DNA of 43,612 nucleotides from Candidatus Nanopelagicales bacterium (GTDB lineage Bacteria > Actinomycetota > Actinomycetes > S36-B12), in contig JABAYF010000006.1 in assembly GCA_018609125.1 (NCBI GenBank), positions 1 to 43,612 on the forward strand. The letters run 5' to 3'. The notes under the pieces were generated by a model. It did not search any database. It was not told the origin of the DNA and was given only the letters and a program-made list of their open reading frames with translations. How positions within the stretch are numbered: position 1 is the stretch's first letter; every line of letters begins with the position of its first letter. This document shows positions 1-7,596 of this stretch, one piece after another. A program made the translations under genes and the position numbers.

Positions 1-107
1 CTGGCGATCCCCACCGGCCACCAACCGCGAATGATGACGCTTATTGAAGATGGTGCGTTGACTGTCGGGCGAATTCGACCCGAGGTAAACGTTGCTAGCC
101 CGACCCC

Positions 108-113
108 TAGTAT
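108..113 (+). promoter_or_regulatory. Candidate -10 box of the tRNA-Lys gene
   Basis: TAGTAT ends nine bases before the first base of the tRNA acceptor stem, a plausible spacing for a -10 element whose transcript starts at or just before the tRNA. No good -35 match is visible at the expected distance. The call rests on position and similarity to TATAAT only. Confidence 0.4.
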
Positions 114-122
114 TAGGCGGCC

Positions 123-195
123 GGGCCGCTAGCTCAATTGGCAGAGCTGCGGACTTTTAATCCGTAGGTTGTGGGTTCGAGTCCCACGCGGCCCA
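123..195 (+). tRNA. tRNA-Lys (anticodon TTT)
   Basis: The sequence folds into a complete cloverleaf. The acceptor stem is GGGCCGC (123-129) paired with GCGGCCC (188-194), with A195 as discriminator. The D stem is GCTC/GAGC, the anticodon loop CTTTTAA lies at 154-160 with TTT at 156-158, and the T arm is GTGGG-TTCGAGT-CCCAC. The length of 73 bases is normal. The genomic bases after the discriminator are CCT, so the final A of the CCA end is not encoded and must be added by the CCA-adding enzyme. Confidence 0.97.
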
Positions 196-210
196 CCTGC
201 GCTCAGCCCC

Positions 211-226
211 GCGGCCAGAAGGCCGC
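211..226 (+). terminator. Stem-loop downstream of tRNA-Lys
   Basis: GCGGCC and GGCCGC form a perfect 6-bp GC stem with an AGAA loop, 15 bases after the tRNA. It probably ends or protects the tRNA precursor. No U-run follows, so it is not a textbook intrinsic terminator. Confidence 0.45.
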
Positions 227-400
227 TCACCACAACACCCAGCACACCCCTGCGCCAACACCGGGCGAACGGAGGGTCAGTGTGCCGCGTCTTCCTACCC
301 GGTTCCGTATCGCACACGCTAAGGACGGTCTAGCGCCACAATCGGTCATCCAATCAGGCGTGACCGATCAAGGACCACTCGCCTGTGGCAGCATCGGGCT

Positions 401-1039
401 ATGAATGCGACCGCGATGGCCCAGTCCGAACGTCACCAACTCGCAGACCTTTTTGAGGCAGTCGGACCAGATGCACCCACCCTGTGCGCCGGTTGGACTA
501 CGCGCGACCTCGTGGCCCACCTCTTAGTGCGTGAAAACCGACCCGATGCTGCCCTTGGTATTCTCGGTGGACCGCTTGCCGGATACGCCGAGTCTGTTCA
601 AGACAAAGTGGCGCGTGAGCCGTATGAGCCCAACGTCGACAAAGTCCGTTCGGGGCCTCGCGCCCTGTCGCCGTTTCGGCTTCCCGGCGTTGACGGTGCA
701 GCCAACCTTTTCGAATACTTGATCCACCACGAAGACGTGCGTCGCGCAGTGCCCGGGTGGCAACCCCGTGACCTCACCATGGATCAGCAAAATCTGGTGT
801 GGTCGCGCCTGAACCGAATGGCACGCATCCTGACCCGAAAGGCCACCGTGGGTGTGGTGTTGATGCGCCCAGACACCGGGGACTCCATCGTTGCGCGCAA
901 GTCAACACCGGTGGTGCAATTAATTGGCGCACCGGTTGAACTCCTGCTGCGTCTGTATGGTCGCACCGACGTGCAACTCACCACCGAGGGCGCACCAGTC
1001 GCCATTGAGGCGTTCGAGGCCAGCACGTTTGGTGTGTAA
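401..1039 (+). CDS. TIGR03085 family protein (DinB-like / mycothiol-dependent enzyme fold)
   Basis: This 212-residue protein resembles the actinobacterial TIGR03085 family, which shares the DinB/maleylpyruvate-isomerase-like four-helix fold. Near the N-terminus it has the W-T-T-R-D-L-V-A-H-L stretch (about residues 32-41) that typically carries one metal-ligand His. In the middle it has H-H-E-D-V-R-R (about residues 109-115), a conserved family motif likely to complete a metal site. The family is often annotated metal-binding and its reaction is unknown. It stands alone between the tRNA and the sensor kinase. No Shine-Dalgarno (SD) sequence precedes the ATG at 401. CAGCAT lies exactly six bases upstream (389-394), a weak version of the leaderless -10 pattern seen elsewhere in the window. 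A second in-frame ATG at 416 (MAQSER) is an alternative start. Confidence 0.85.
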   Translation: MNATAMAQSERHQLADLFEAVGPDAPTLCAGWTTRDLVAHLLVRENRPDAALGILGGPLAGYAESVQDKVAREPYEPNVDKVRSGPRALSPFRLPGVDGAANLFEYLIHHEDVRRAVPGWQPRDLTMDQQNLVWSRLNRMARILTRKATVGVVLMRPDTGDSIVARKSTPVVQLIGAPVELLLRLYGRTDVQLTTEGAPVAIEAFEASTFGV

Positions 1040-1135
1040 GGGCACCGCGGTAGAAAACAAGGTCCGGACAAAGACAGTTCAGGTAGGCACATTTCGTTTC
1101 CAACTTTGCATGAGTTGATAGATAGTGGGATCTGG

Positions 1136-1210
1136 CGCTCCACCCCCCGGAGCGAAGCGCCCTAGTGGCGCCGGCAGACCCATCCGGGCCCCCCCGTCCG
1201 GGTGGGTCTG
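1136..1210 (+). terminator. Two stem-loops after the TIGR03085 gene
   Basis: CGCTCC (1136-1141) pairs with GGAGCG (1149-1154) around a C-rich loop. A second, stronger hairpin has a 13-bp stem, CAGACCCATCCGG (1175-1187) against CCGGGTGGGTCTG (1198-1210), with one T-G pair and a 10-base loop. They fill the 215-base gap before the kinase gene and probably end the upstream transcript. No strong U-run follows. A role as a 5' leader structure for the kinase is possible only if the kinase is not leaderless. Confidence 0.5.
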
Positions 1211-1242
1211 TCCCATTTTCCACGCGATGCTGGTCAGCGGTG

Positions 1243-1248
1243 CACAAT
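1243..1248 (+). promoter_or_regulatory. Candidate leaderless -10 box of the sensor kinase
   Basis: CACAAT ends exactly six bases before the ATG at 1255, the spacing expected if transcription starts at the A of the start codon. It matches TATAAT at four of six positions. It is weaker than the TANNNT boxes found before other genes here. Confidence 0.35.
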
Positions 1249-1254
1249 GGCTTT

Positions 1255-3450
1255 ATGGGGACGGGACACACCAATGTGCCGATTGGCACCTTGCACATTC
1301 CACAACCCGATCTTTTTCTCGCCGCCATCGACCGTCTCTACCGAGATTCCGACCTCGGTGTTCTCATTGAAGATGCCGCCGGGAAAGTCATTTATGCCAA
1401 TCAAGAACTGCACACCCTGCTGCGGATTCCCTTAGACACAGGCAGTGTGGGCCTTGGCATGGCCACCGATGACTATCTTCAACCCGCATTGAAATGGTTC
1501 ACTCAGCCACAAGATGTCGCCGACACGATGGCCAGCGCACGTCATGGAGCAATCTCGCGAGTCGGCGACGACATTGAACTCGTTGACCATCGTTATCTTG
1601 AGCGGCACTACTCACCAATTTTTCAGGACGGCCGTACCCAGGGTTACCTGTGGATCTACCGAGAAATCACCCGGCGCGAAACTGACCGACGTGAGGCGCT
1701 AGAGGGTCGACGCCAACTTGCCGAAACCAACCGCACTCTCTTCGCTGCCAATACAAACCTTAATCGTGCAAATCGCCTCCTGGAAGCTGTCGTTCATATC
1801 CAGGACCTATTGATCTCTACCGGCGACGAAACCATCGTTTTCAATGAGATCCTCAACGTGAGTCTTGCCCTCACCGATAGCGAGTTCGGTTTTCTTGCTG
1901 AGACTCAATACAACGCCGAAGGCGACCGCGAGGTCTTAGTGAATAGGGCTATCTCTGACATCGCCTGGGACCAGGCCACAGCGGAAGTCTACGCACAGCG
2001 AAACATCACGCCCATGATTTTCGACAGCGAAGAGAGCCTGTTTGGCTATGTGCAGCACACCGGACAGCCACTAATCACCACTACACCCGTGGCCCACCCC
2101 AGGGCCAGCGGGCTGCCGACTGGACACCCACCACTGTCTTCCTTTGCCGGGTTGCCGATTCTTGTACAGGACCGAGTCATTGGCGTCCTCGGACTTGCTA
2201 ACAGCACGCACGGTTTTAGTCAGGACCTCAACGAATGGATGCAGCCGTTCTTGGCCACATGTGCCGCAGTGTTGGTCAACGTTCGGGCAATGCGGGAAAG
2301 ACGCGTCGTGATGGAGCGCCTTCGAGTGATGTCGATTCGGGCAGAGCAGGCATCTACCGCAAAAAACACATTCCTATCGCGTATGAGTCACGAGGTGCGC
2401 ACGCCGCTGAACGGCATTCTTGGCTTCGCACAACTCATGGCCATGCGAACCGAGAACGAGGTTGACCGAAACGATGCCCAGCGCATCGTTCTGGCGGGTA
2501 AACATCTGCTGGCGCTGTTCGACGATGTGATCGACCTCTCCGCGATTGAGGCTGGACGCATCACCGTGCGCCCCCAAGTCATCGACCTGCCCACAGTCAT
2601 GGCCGGCTGCGCTGAACTCGCGCGCGAACTACAGGTAGAGCGGGGAAGCTCACTAACGTTTCATCTCCCCGACACAGCCGGATTGATCTACCTCGATCCA
2701 CTGCGACTGCGTCAAATTTTGCTCAATCTCATCGCCAACTCGCTGAAGTACTCGCACGTCGGTTCGCATGTGAACGTCACAGTCACACGCGGCGATGGCA
2801 ACCGATTGATCATAAATGTGTCCGACGACGGTCCAGGTATTCCCCAGGAAAAATGGCGCGATGTGTTCGAGCCCTTCTGGCGACACGAAACAACAGCGGC
2901 TTCGGTGTCTGGTCGTGGCCTCGGCCTTCCGGTTTCGCGCTCAATCGCTGAGGCGATGGAGGGCACCTTAGATCTCATCGAGTCTCAGCCCAGCCGCACT
3001 GTCTTCCAACTAAATCTTCCCGCCGTGCTGGCATCGATAGAAGAGGATCCCAGCGCCCAGCACCGATCCGCCACCGATGCGCCGCTTCTTGGACGTGTGC
3101 TTTACGTGGAAGACATGGCAGATAACTCTGACATTGTTCGGGCCACGATCGCTCTCCTGCATCCACACGTTGATGTCGTGGTTGCCCGAACAGGTCAGCA
3201 AGCGCGCCAAATGTGGACTGAAGAACAACCGGATCTAGTACTGCTCGATCTTCACCTTCCTGATGTCGATGGCTTCACCCTGGAAAAGGAACTGCGCGAA
3301 TTGAACATCCCCGCGGTGTTGCTCACCGCAGACGCCACGGCTGAAACACAACATCGCACTGAGGAACTTCCTGCAACACGGCTGCTACTCAAACCAATTT
3401 CGGCGGACGTTCTCGACCACGTACTGCACCAGCACCTAGTTAAGGGTTAG
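1255..3450 (+). CDS. Hybrid sensor histidine kinase (PAS-GAF-HisKA-HATPase-REC)
   Basis: The 731-residue product is a soluble hybrid kinase; no transmembrane segment is visible. In order it has a PAS-like sensor (about 20-145), a short coiled linker (about 145-175), a GAF-like domain (about 180-340), a HisKA dimerisation helix with F-L-S-R-M-S-H-E-V-R-T-P-L-N-G and phospho-acceptor His379, an HATPase domain (N-box with N-L-I-A-N-S-L-K-Y, G-box with D-D-G-P-G-I-P, then G-R-G-L-G-L), and a C-terminal receiver (about 615-731) with phospho-acceptor Asp665 in L-L-D-L-H-L-P. The frame is open from 1165, but ATG 1255 is preferred because 1165-1254 contains a terminator-like hairpin and a -10-like box sits six bases before 1255. 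The gene is convergent with the response regulator and overlaps it by four bases. The signal sensed is unknown. Confidence 0.9.
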   Translation: MGTGHTNVPIGTLHIPQPDLFLAAIDRLYRDSDLGVLIEDAAGKVIYANQELHTLLRIPLDTGSVGLGMATDDYLQPALKWFTQPQDVADTMASARHGAISRVGDDIELVDHRYLERHYSPIFQDGRTQGYLWIYREITRRETDRREALEGRRQLAETNRTLFAANTNLNRANRLLEAVVHIQDLLISTGDETIVFNEILNVSLALTDSEFGFLAETQYNAEGDREVLVNRAISDIAWDQATAEVYAQRNITPMIFDSEESLFGYVQHTGQPLITTTPVAHPRASGLPTGHPPLSSFAGLPILVQDRVIGVLGLANSTHGFSQDLNEWMQPFLATCAAVLVNVRAMRERRVVMERLRVMSIRAEQASTAKNTFLSRMSHEVRTPLNGILGFAQLMAMRTENEVDRNDAQRIVLAGKHLLALFDDVIDLSAIEAGRITVRPQVIDLPTVMAGCAELARELQVERGSSLTFHLPDTAGLIYLDPLRLRQILLNLIANSLKYSHVGSHVNVTVTRGDGNRLIINVSDDGPGIPQEKWRDVFEPFWRHETTAASVSGRGLGLPVSRSIAEAMEGTLDLIESQPSRTVFQLNLPAVLASIEEDPSAQHRSATDAPLLGRVLYVEDMADNSDIVRATIALLHPHVDVVVARTGQQARQMWTEEQPDLVLLDLHLPDVDGFTLEKELRELNIPAVLLTADATAETQHRTEELPATRLLLKPISADVLDHVLHQHLVKG

Positions 3451-4133
3451 AACCGCAAGCGATAACCAAGGCCTGGCGCTGCCTGGAAGATGTCTTTGTC
3501 CAGCCCCGCGTTCTTCAAGCGCTGTCTGATCAGGCGGATCTGTTCATTCACGTTCCTCGGTGTCACGAAACGTGTGCCCCACACCGCATCGAGTACTTCT
3601 TCACGACTAAATGCCCGGCCCGGCGAGGCAGCGAAAAGTACCAGGACATCAAACTGTCGGCGGGTGAAATTTATTGGGACATCACGGAGAAATACTTCAC
3701 GTGCGGTCAGGTTGAGGCGAAGGTCACCCACCGAAATGAACTGATCACTGCGCACGCGGCGCAGGCGAGCATCAACACGGGCTAACAACTCTTCCGCATC
3801 GAAAGGCTTCACCAGATAGTCATCAGCACCCAGACGCAAACCATGAACCTTGTGCTGCGGATCGCTGAGACCAGAGAGAATAACGACCGGGATGTCCTCG
3901 AGTTCTCGCATACGGCGCAGGACTTCATAGCCGCCGGTATCGGGAAGCATAAGGTCCAGGAGCACCAGGTCAATGCCGTCGACCGCCAACACACTCAGCG
4001 CGTCTTCGCCCAGAGTTCGGGTGACCACGTCATAGCCAGCGAAGGCCAAGATACCGGCGATGGCATCGCGTGAGTCAGCATCATCTTCCACGACCAGGAT
4101 CGTGTACTTCTGCGCTGACGTCACAGCATTCAC
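3447..4133 (-). CDS. OmpR/PhoB-family response regulator
   Basis: The 228-residue protein has an N-terminal receiver and a C-terminal winged-helix DNA-binding domain of the OmpR class. Acidic-pocket Asp17/Asp18 lie in V-V-E-D-D, phospho-acceptor Asp60 in L-L-D-L-M-L-P, Ser87 in I-L-S-G and Lys109 in L-V-K-P-F. The DNA-binding half (about 130-228) has the F-T-R-R-Q-F-D-V-L segment and a recognition-helix region near V-T-P-R-N-V-N-E-Q-I-R-L-I-R. Translation starts at GTG 4133 after AGGGG about four bases upstream. Its stop TAA overlaps the stop TAG of the kinase on the other strand. It is the natural candidate partner of that kinase, but the two genes converge and cannot share a transcript. That pairing is inference. 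Confidence 0.92.
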   Translation of the reverse strand: MNAVTSAQKYTILVVEDDADSRDAIAGILAFAGYDVVTRTLGEDALSVLAVDGIDLVLLDLMLPDTGGYEVLRRMRELEDIPVVILSGLSDPQHKVHGLRLGADDYLVKPFDAEELLARVDARLRRVRSDQFISVGDLRLNLTAREVFLRDVPINFTRRQFDVLVLFAASPGRAFSREEVLDAVWGTRFVTPRNVNEQIRLIRQRLKNAGLDKDIFQAAPGLGYRLRF

Positions 4134-4179
4134 CCGCCCCTAAATGCGACCCCCAACAAAGCTAACCTGCACCCGAACC

Positions 4180-4947
4180 CTACCGATAGACGTGCACCAG
4201 GGTTCCCATCGGGATTTGATAAAACAACCACCGGACAGCGGCAAGGTCAGCAACGTTGACGCACCCGTGTGAACCACCACCGGGGTAGTAGCCAGCGTTG
4301 GCGAACGTGGGGGAATAGTGAACGGCCACGTCACCGGCAAAGAACAGTGCCCAGGGCATGGGGGCACGGGGCTGGTCGGGACCATTGATGCCAGAGGTGG
4401 CATCGGCCCATTTCAGCCACACACGAAAAGTACCCGATGGCGTATCGAGCCCTGGCACCCCGAAGCGCACATCGATCGTCTTCACAACCTTGCCGTTGTT
4501 GACGTAGCGAATCACTTTGGCGCTTTTGTCTATGCACAGGGTCTTCGCTTCAGAGCGGCACTGTCTAGGTAACGCCCCCACTTCACCCGCCGCTGCATCA
4601 ATGCGGTTCCACGTGTTGCGATCTACCGCACCATTTTCTTTCAGGTAGAACTTATCCTGCGCGGCAGTGACGGCTCGCTTCGTGCTTTTGCCGAATCGAC
4701 GCAGGGTGTGGTCACGCCAGGAAATGTCATACCCGAGCCACTCCAGACGTTCCTGCAGCCTGCGAACGTAGCTGCCCTGATCATTGGCCTTCATCGGCAG
4801 CTGCAGGGAGTTCTGTGTTCCCGCATCGGGTTGATAACGCTCCTGGCGTTGCGCCGCCCCGGCAGTGCCGGTCAGCAGGCTGATCGACATTGCCAACACG
4901 GCACCAGCCGCCAACGCACGGCCCAGTAATGGAGTCATGGTGACCAT
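4180..4947 (-). CDS. Secreted L,D-transpeptidase with peptidoglycan-binding domain
   Basis: The chosen start at ATG 4947 gives 255 residues; ATG 4938 is equally possible. The N-terminus is a signal peptide with a hydrophobic core rich in Ala and Leu, ending near T-A-G-A-A. Next comes a peptidoglycan-binding type 1 domain (about 55-115; L-Q-E-R-L-E-W-L-G-Y) and then a YkuD catalytic domain. Its S-H-G-C-V-N motif provides the nucleophile Cys229, with an upstream V-H-Y-S His. Such enzymes make 3-3 cross-links in the cell wall or attach proteins to it. The gene starts one base after the mog stop, so it may be read from the cox transcript, though no functional link to CO oxidation is evident. The longer frame back to 5070 overlaps mog and lacks a signal sequence at its start. 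Confidence 0.9.
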   Translation of the reverse strand: MVTMTPLLGRALAAGAVLAMSISLLTGTAGAAQRQERYQPDAGTQNSLQLPMKANDQGSYVRRLQERLEWLGYDISWRDHTLRRFGKSTKRAVTAAQDKFYLKENGAVDRNTWNRIDAAAGEVGALPRQCRSEAKTLCIDKSAKVIRYVNNGKVVKTIDVRFGVPGLDTPSGTFRVWLKWADATSGINGPDQPRAPMPWALFFAGDVAVHYSPTFANAGYYPGGGSHGCVNVADLAAVRWLFYQIPMGTLVHVYR

Positions 4948-4948
4948 C

Positions 4949-5449
4949 CTAGGTCGGTGCCCCTTCGCTGCGCACATGATCGCCCCCGGCAATTTGGTCA
5001 AGAGCATGTAAGAGCACCGGTGCCAGAGCCGCGATCGTGTCCCGCGCGCCCCCGGGAGATCCGGGCGCATTAATGATCAGCGTACCTTCGGCCAGGCCTG
5101 CTATGCCGCGCGAAAGAACCGCGGTGGGGACACCATGAGCGACGCCAAAGCTACGAATCGCTTCGGCGAGCCCAGGAGATTCCCGATCAATGACCTGTCG
5201 CGTCATCTCTGGTGTTAGATCACGCGGGGTGTGTCCGGTACCACCCGTTGTCAGCACCACGTCAACGTCATCGGCGATTGCATCTCGCAGAGCCGCCAGA
5301 ACGGGCTCTCCATCGGCGACGACTACTGGTTCGTTCACGTTGACGCCAAGTTGTTGCAGGCCCGCAACCAGAATTGGACCTGATGTGTCTTCCCAGACAC
5401 CGGCGGCTCCTCGCGTGGAACAGGTGATGACACGTCCCTGATAGGTCAT
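4949..5449 (-). CDS. mog: MogA/MoaB-family molybdenum cofactor protein
   Basis: The 166-residue protein has the molybdopterin-binding fold of the MogA/MoaB family. T-T-G-G-T-G-H-T-P-R-D-L-T-P-E is the family signature (about residues 67-81), and N-A-P-G-S-P-G-G near the C-terminus is the second conserved loop. MogA-type enzymes adenylylate molybdopterin before molybdate insertion, and the actinobacterial MoaB-like members are thought to do the same. ATG 5449 matches the usual family N-terminus (R-V-I-T-C-S-T-R). A TTG at 5488 would add 13 residues. The gene follows the coxE-like gene closely and supports cofactor supply for the CO dehydrogenase. MogA and MoaB cannot be told apart here. Confidence 0.88.
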   Translation of the reverse strand: MTYQGRVITCSTRGAAGVWEDTSGPILVAGLQQLGVNVNEPVVVADGEPVLAALRDAIADDVDVVLTTGGTGHTPRDLTPEMTRQVIDRESPGLAEAIRSFGVAHGVPTAVLSRGIAGLAEGTLIINAPGSPGGARDTIAALAPVLLHALDQIAGGDHVRSEGAPT

Positions 5450-5489
5450 CGGGGCCGAGCCGTACAGGGTCGCTGGACCGAGCTGCAAT

Positions 5490-6728
5490 TCATACCGAAA
5501 CCTTAGTCGTGGTAGCCACCGGGGTGATGCGGTTGGTGGCGTTGCCGATCGCAGCCATTACTTCTTCCAGGGCCCGCAGTGAATGCCCTGAAATGAACGT
5601 ATCGATGTACGGCATCGCAGCGGCCATGCCACCAACGAGGGGCTGAAATGATTCTGCCGCCTTGCGCGGATTAACCCACACGATGTGGTGTGCCAAGCGT
5701 GAGAGACGTTCCATCGCCTCGCCCACGAGGCCCGGACTGTCGACTTCCCAACCATCGGAAACGATCACGATCACCGCCCCACGGGCCAACCCTCGACGCC
5801 CGTACTCGTTCAAGAACTGTGTCAGTGTCTGCCCGATACGAGTGCCACCCGACCAATCAGGAGCGGCCGCGACAGCCTTGCGGTAGGCGACATCCGGGTG
5901 GGTCACACCCAGGGCCCGCGTCAGTCGTGTCAACCGCGTGGCAAATACGAAGGCTTCAGCACCCAGAGCTTGTACCGCCCCACGCATCAGGTGCAGGTAC
6001 ACCCGCGCATAGGGTTCCATCGATCCCGACACATCAGCGATGAGGACGACGCGTCGAGGTCGCTGGATTCTTTTTCGCATCACCATATCTACCGGGTCAC
6101 CGCCATAGCGATGTGCGCGACGAAGCGTCGCGCGGATATCAATCTTTCGCCCGGAACTGTGGCGTTTCATGCGTCGCCCCACACGCGGCGGCGGCACAAC
6201 GGGAAGTTGCTCGACCAGTCGACGAATCAGCGCCAACTCATCTTCGGTACATGATGCGAAATCCTTTTCGGCTAGCCGCTCAGTGTCGCTAACGGCAGCA
6301 AGAACCTGCGGATCTTCACTGTTTTGGTCATCAGTGTTGCTCTCCCCCGGTGTCGCGCTGGTGACATTGTTCGACGTCGATGACTGTCCACTTCGTTCAT
6401 CCGCGTTGGGGCTGCGCTCGCCTGCTGGCGTGCTTTCGGGTGGGGCTGCATGCATGCTCTGACCTCGAGAGTCTGCGAAGTCGATAAGTCCCATGAAGAC
6501 TTGGTTGAACACCGCATCGAAAATCTCGGTCTGGTTATGACCGGTCAGCAAGGTGACCCGGGCAATCCAATAGAGCTCATCCACCGTTTCTGGTTGCGCT
6601 GCAGAGATGGCGCGGGCAAAGCGAACAGACTGTTCCGGGGCCAGCGGCACCCCAGCTGAATGCAGCAATTGACCAAAGCCAGCAACAATGTCGCTGAACA
6701 GGTTGTCAGCTACTCCCCGGCCACCCAC
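5490..6728 (-). CDS. coxE: VWA-domain protein, CoxE-like CODH maturation factor
   Basis: The 412-residue protein has a helical N-terminal part, a low-complexity charged linker rich in Ser, Asn, Asp and Glu (about 90-150), and a C-terminal von Willebrand A domain. The metal-ion-dependent adhesion site begins D-V-S-G-S-M, and the typical V-S-D-G-W-E follows. In CO-oxidising bacteria CoxE works with the AAA+ protein CoxD to mature the Mo-Cu active site; here the gene lies directly downstream of the MoxR/CoxD gene and overlaps it by 19 bases. GTG 6728 is the only credible start. The role is assigned from domain type and context. Other VWA proteins pair with MoxR ATPases in different pathways, but the adjacent coxL supports CoxE. 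Confidence 0.88.
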   Translation of the reverse strand: MGGRGVADNLFSDIVAGFGQLLHSAGVPLAPEQSVRFARAISAAQPETVDELYWIARVTLLTGHNQTEIFDAVFNQVFMGLIDFADSRGQSMHAAPPESTPAGERSPNADERSGQSSTSNNVTSATPGESNTDDQNSEDPQVLAAVSDTERLAEKDFASCTEDELALIRRLVEQLPVVPPPRVGRRMKRHSSGRKIDIRATLRRAHRYGGDPVDMVMRKRIQRPRRVVLIADVSGSMEPYARVYLHLMRGAVQALGAEAFVFATRLTRLTRALGVTHPDVAYRKAVAAAPDWSGGTRIGQTLTQFLNEYGRRGLARGAVIVIVSDGWEVDSPGLVGEAMERLSRLAHHIVWVNPRKAAESFQPLVGGMAAAMPYIDTFISGHSLRALEEVMAAIGNATNRITPVATTTKVSV

Positions 6729-7594
6729 GCCAAGCCCTGCGTCCTTGCCACATCTTGGTCCTCGCGGTACTTCAACACTGAGCCAAGCGTCTGCTCCACC
6801 GCGGCACCATCAAGCCTGCCCACACCCAACAGCATGGCCGCATGGACCCAGTCGATGGCCTCAGCAACACCGGGTGGCTTTTGCACGTCGAGGCCTCTTA
6901 GCCGCTGCACCGCTTGGGTAACCTGCTCAACGAGATCCTTCGGCGCGAGCGGCACGCGCAATCGCACAATTGCGGTGGCGTGGGCGAGATCTGGGTAGTC
7001 GATCCAGTGATACAGACAGCGACGCTTCAGCGCATCGTGTAAGTCACGGGTGCGATTGGACGTGAGGATGACGATGGGTGAAATAACTGCCTTCAGGGTG
7101 CCCAACTCAGGAACCGTAACCGAACTCTCCGCCAGCATCTCGAACAAGAATGCTTCGAACTCTTCATCCGCCCGATCAACTTCATCGATCAGGAGTACGG
7201 CGGGATTGGGGCCGGGATGTTCCAGTGCCTGCAGCAGGGGTCGTTCGATCAGGAAGTCGCGGGAGAACAGAGAATCCTCGGCCAGGTGCGTCCCCTGCGC
7301 CTCAGCCACCCGAATCCCTAGGAGCTGGCGCGGGTAATTCCATTCGTACAGGGCCTCTGATGCATCAATCCCCTCGAAGCACTGCAGCCGAATTAGGGGT
7401 GTGTCGAGCAGTGAAGCAAGGGCTTTGGCGGCCTGGGTTTTACCCACTCCTGCTTCACCTTCGAGCAGAAGCGGCTGGGGCAAACGAACGGCACAAAAAA
7501 GCGCTGACGCCAGCCCGGGGTCCACCAGATAGTCATGCGTGGCAAGTTGTTCGGTGAGCGCGCCGATGGTGGGAATATGCTCGGTGATACTCAC
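6710..7594 (-). CDS. coxD: MoxR-family AAA+ ATPase, CoxD-like
   Basis: The 294-residue protein is a MoxR-type AAA+ ATPase. It has Walker A G-E-A-G-V-G-K-T (about residues 46-53), Walker B L-L-I-D-E-V-D-R-A-D (about 130-139) and a sensor-1 region with I-L-T-S-N-R-T-R. CoxD of the model CO oxidiser is needed to build the copper-sulfur-molybdenum centre after the apo-enzyme has folded. Here the gene sits between the XdhC-YHS gene (two-base gap upstream) and the VWA partner (overlap downstream), the standard CoxD-CoxE pairing. Length and domain order are ordinary for MoxR proteins. Confidence 0.9.
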   Translation of the reverse strand: MSITEHIPTIGALTEQLATHDYLVDPGLASALFCAVRLPQPLLLEGEAGVGKTQAAKALASLLDTPLIRLQCFEGIDASEALYEWNYPRQLLGIRVAEAQGTHLAEDSLFSRDFLIERPLLQALEHPGPNPAVLLIDEVDRADEEFEAFLFEMLAESSVTVPELGTLKAVISPIVILTSNRTRDLHDALKRRCLYHWIDYPDLAHATAIVRLRVPLAPKDLVEQVTQAVQRLRGLDVQKPPGVAEAIDWVHAAMLLGVGRLDGAAVEQTLGSVLKYREDQDVARTQGLAWVAGE

Positions 7595-7596
7595 AC

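Noticed and set aside
1..132. Open plus-strand frame from the window edge to a TAG inside the tRNA gene
   Set aside because: It would end inside the tRNA-Lys gene and run through the tRNA promoter-like box. The opposite strand is also open over much of it. With only about 40 codons and no recognisable protein I do not call a gene.
129..317. Minus-strand reading frame across tRNA-Lys and its downstream hairpin
   Set aside because: The peptide is the reverse complement of the tRNA and is a well-known kind of false gene call.
4948..5070. Longer N-terminus for the L,D-transpeptidase
   Set aside because: It would overlap mog by more than 100 bases and bury the signal peptide 40 residues inside the protein.
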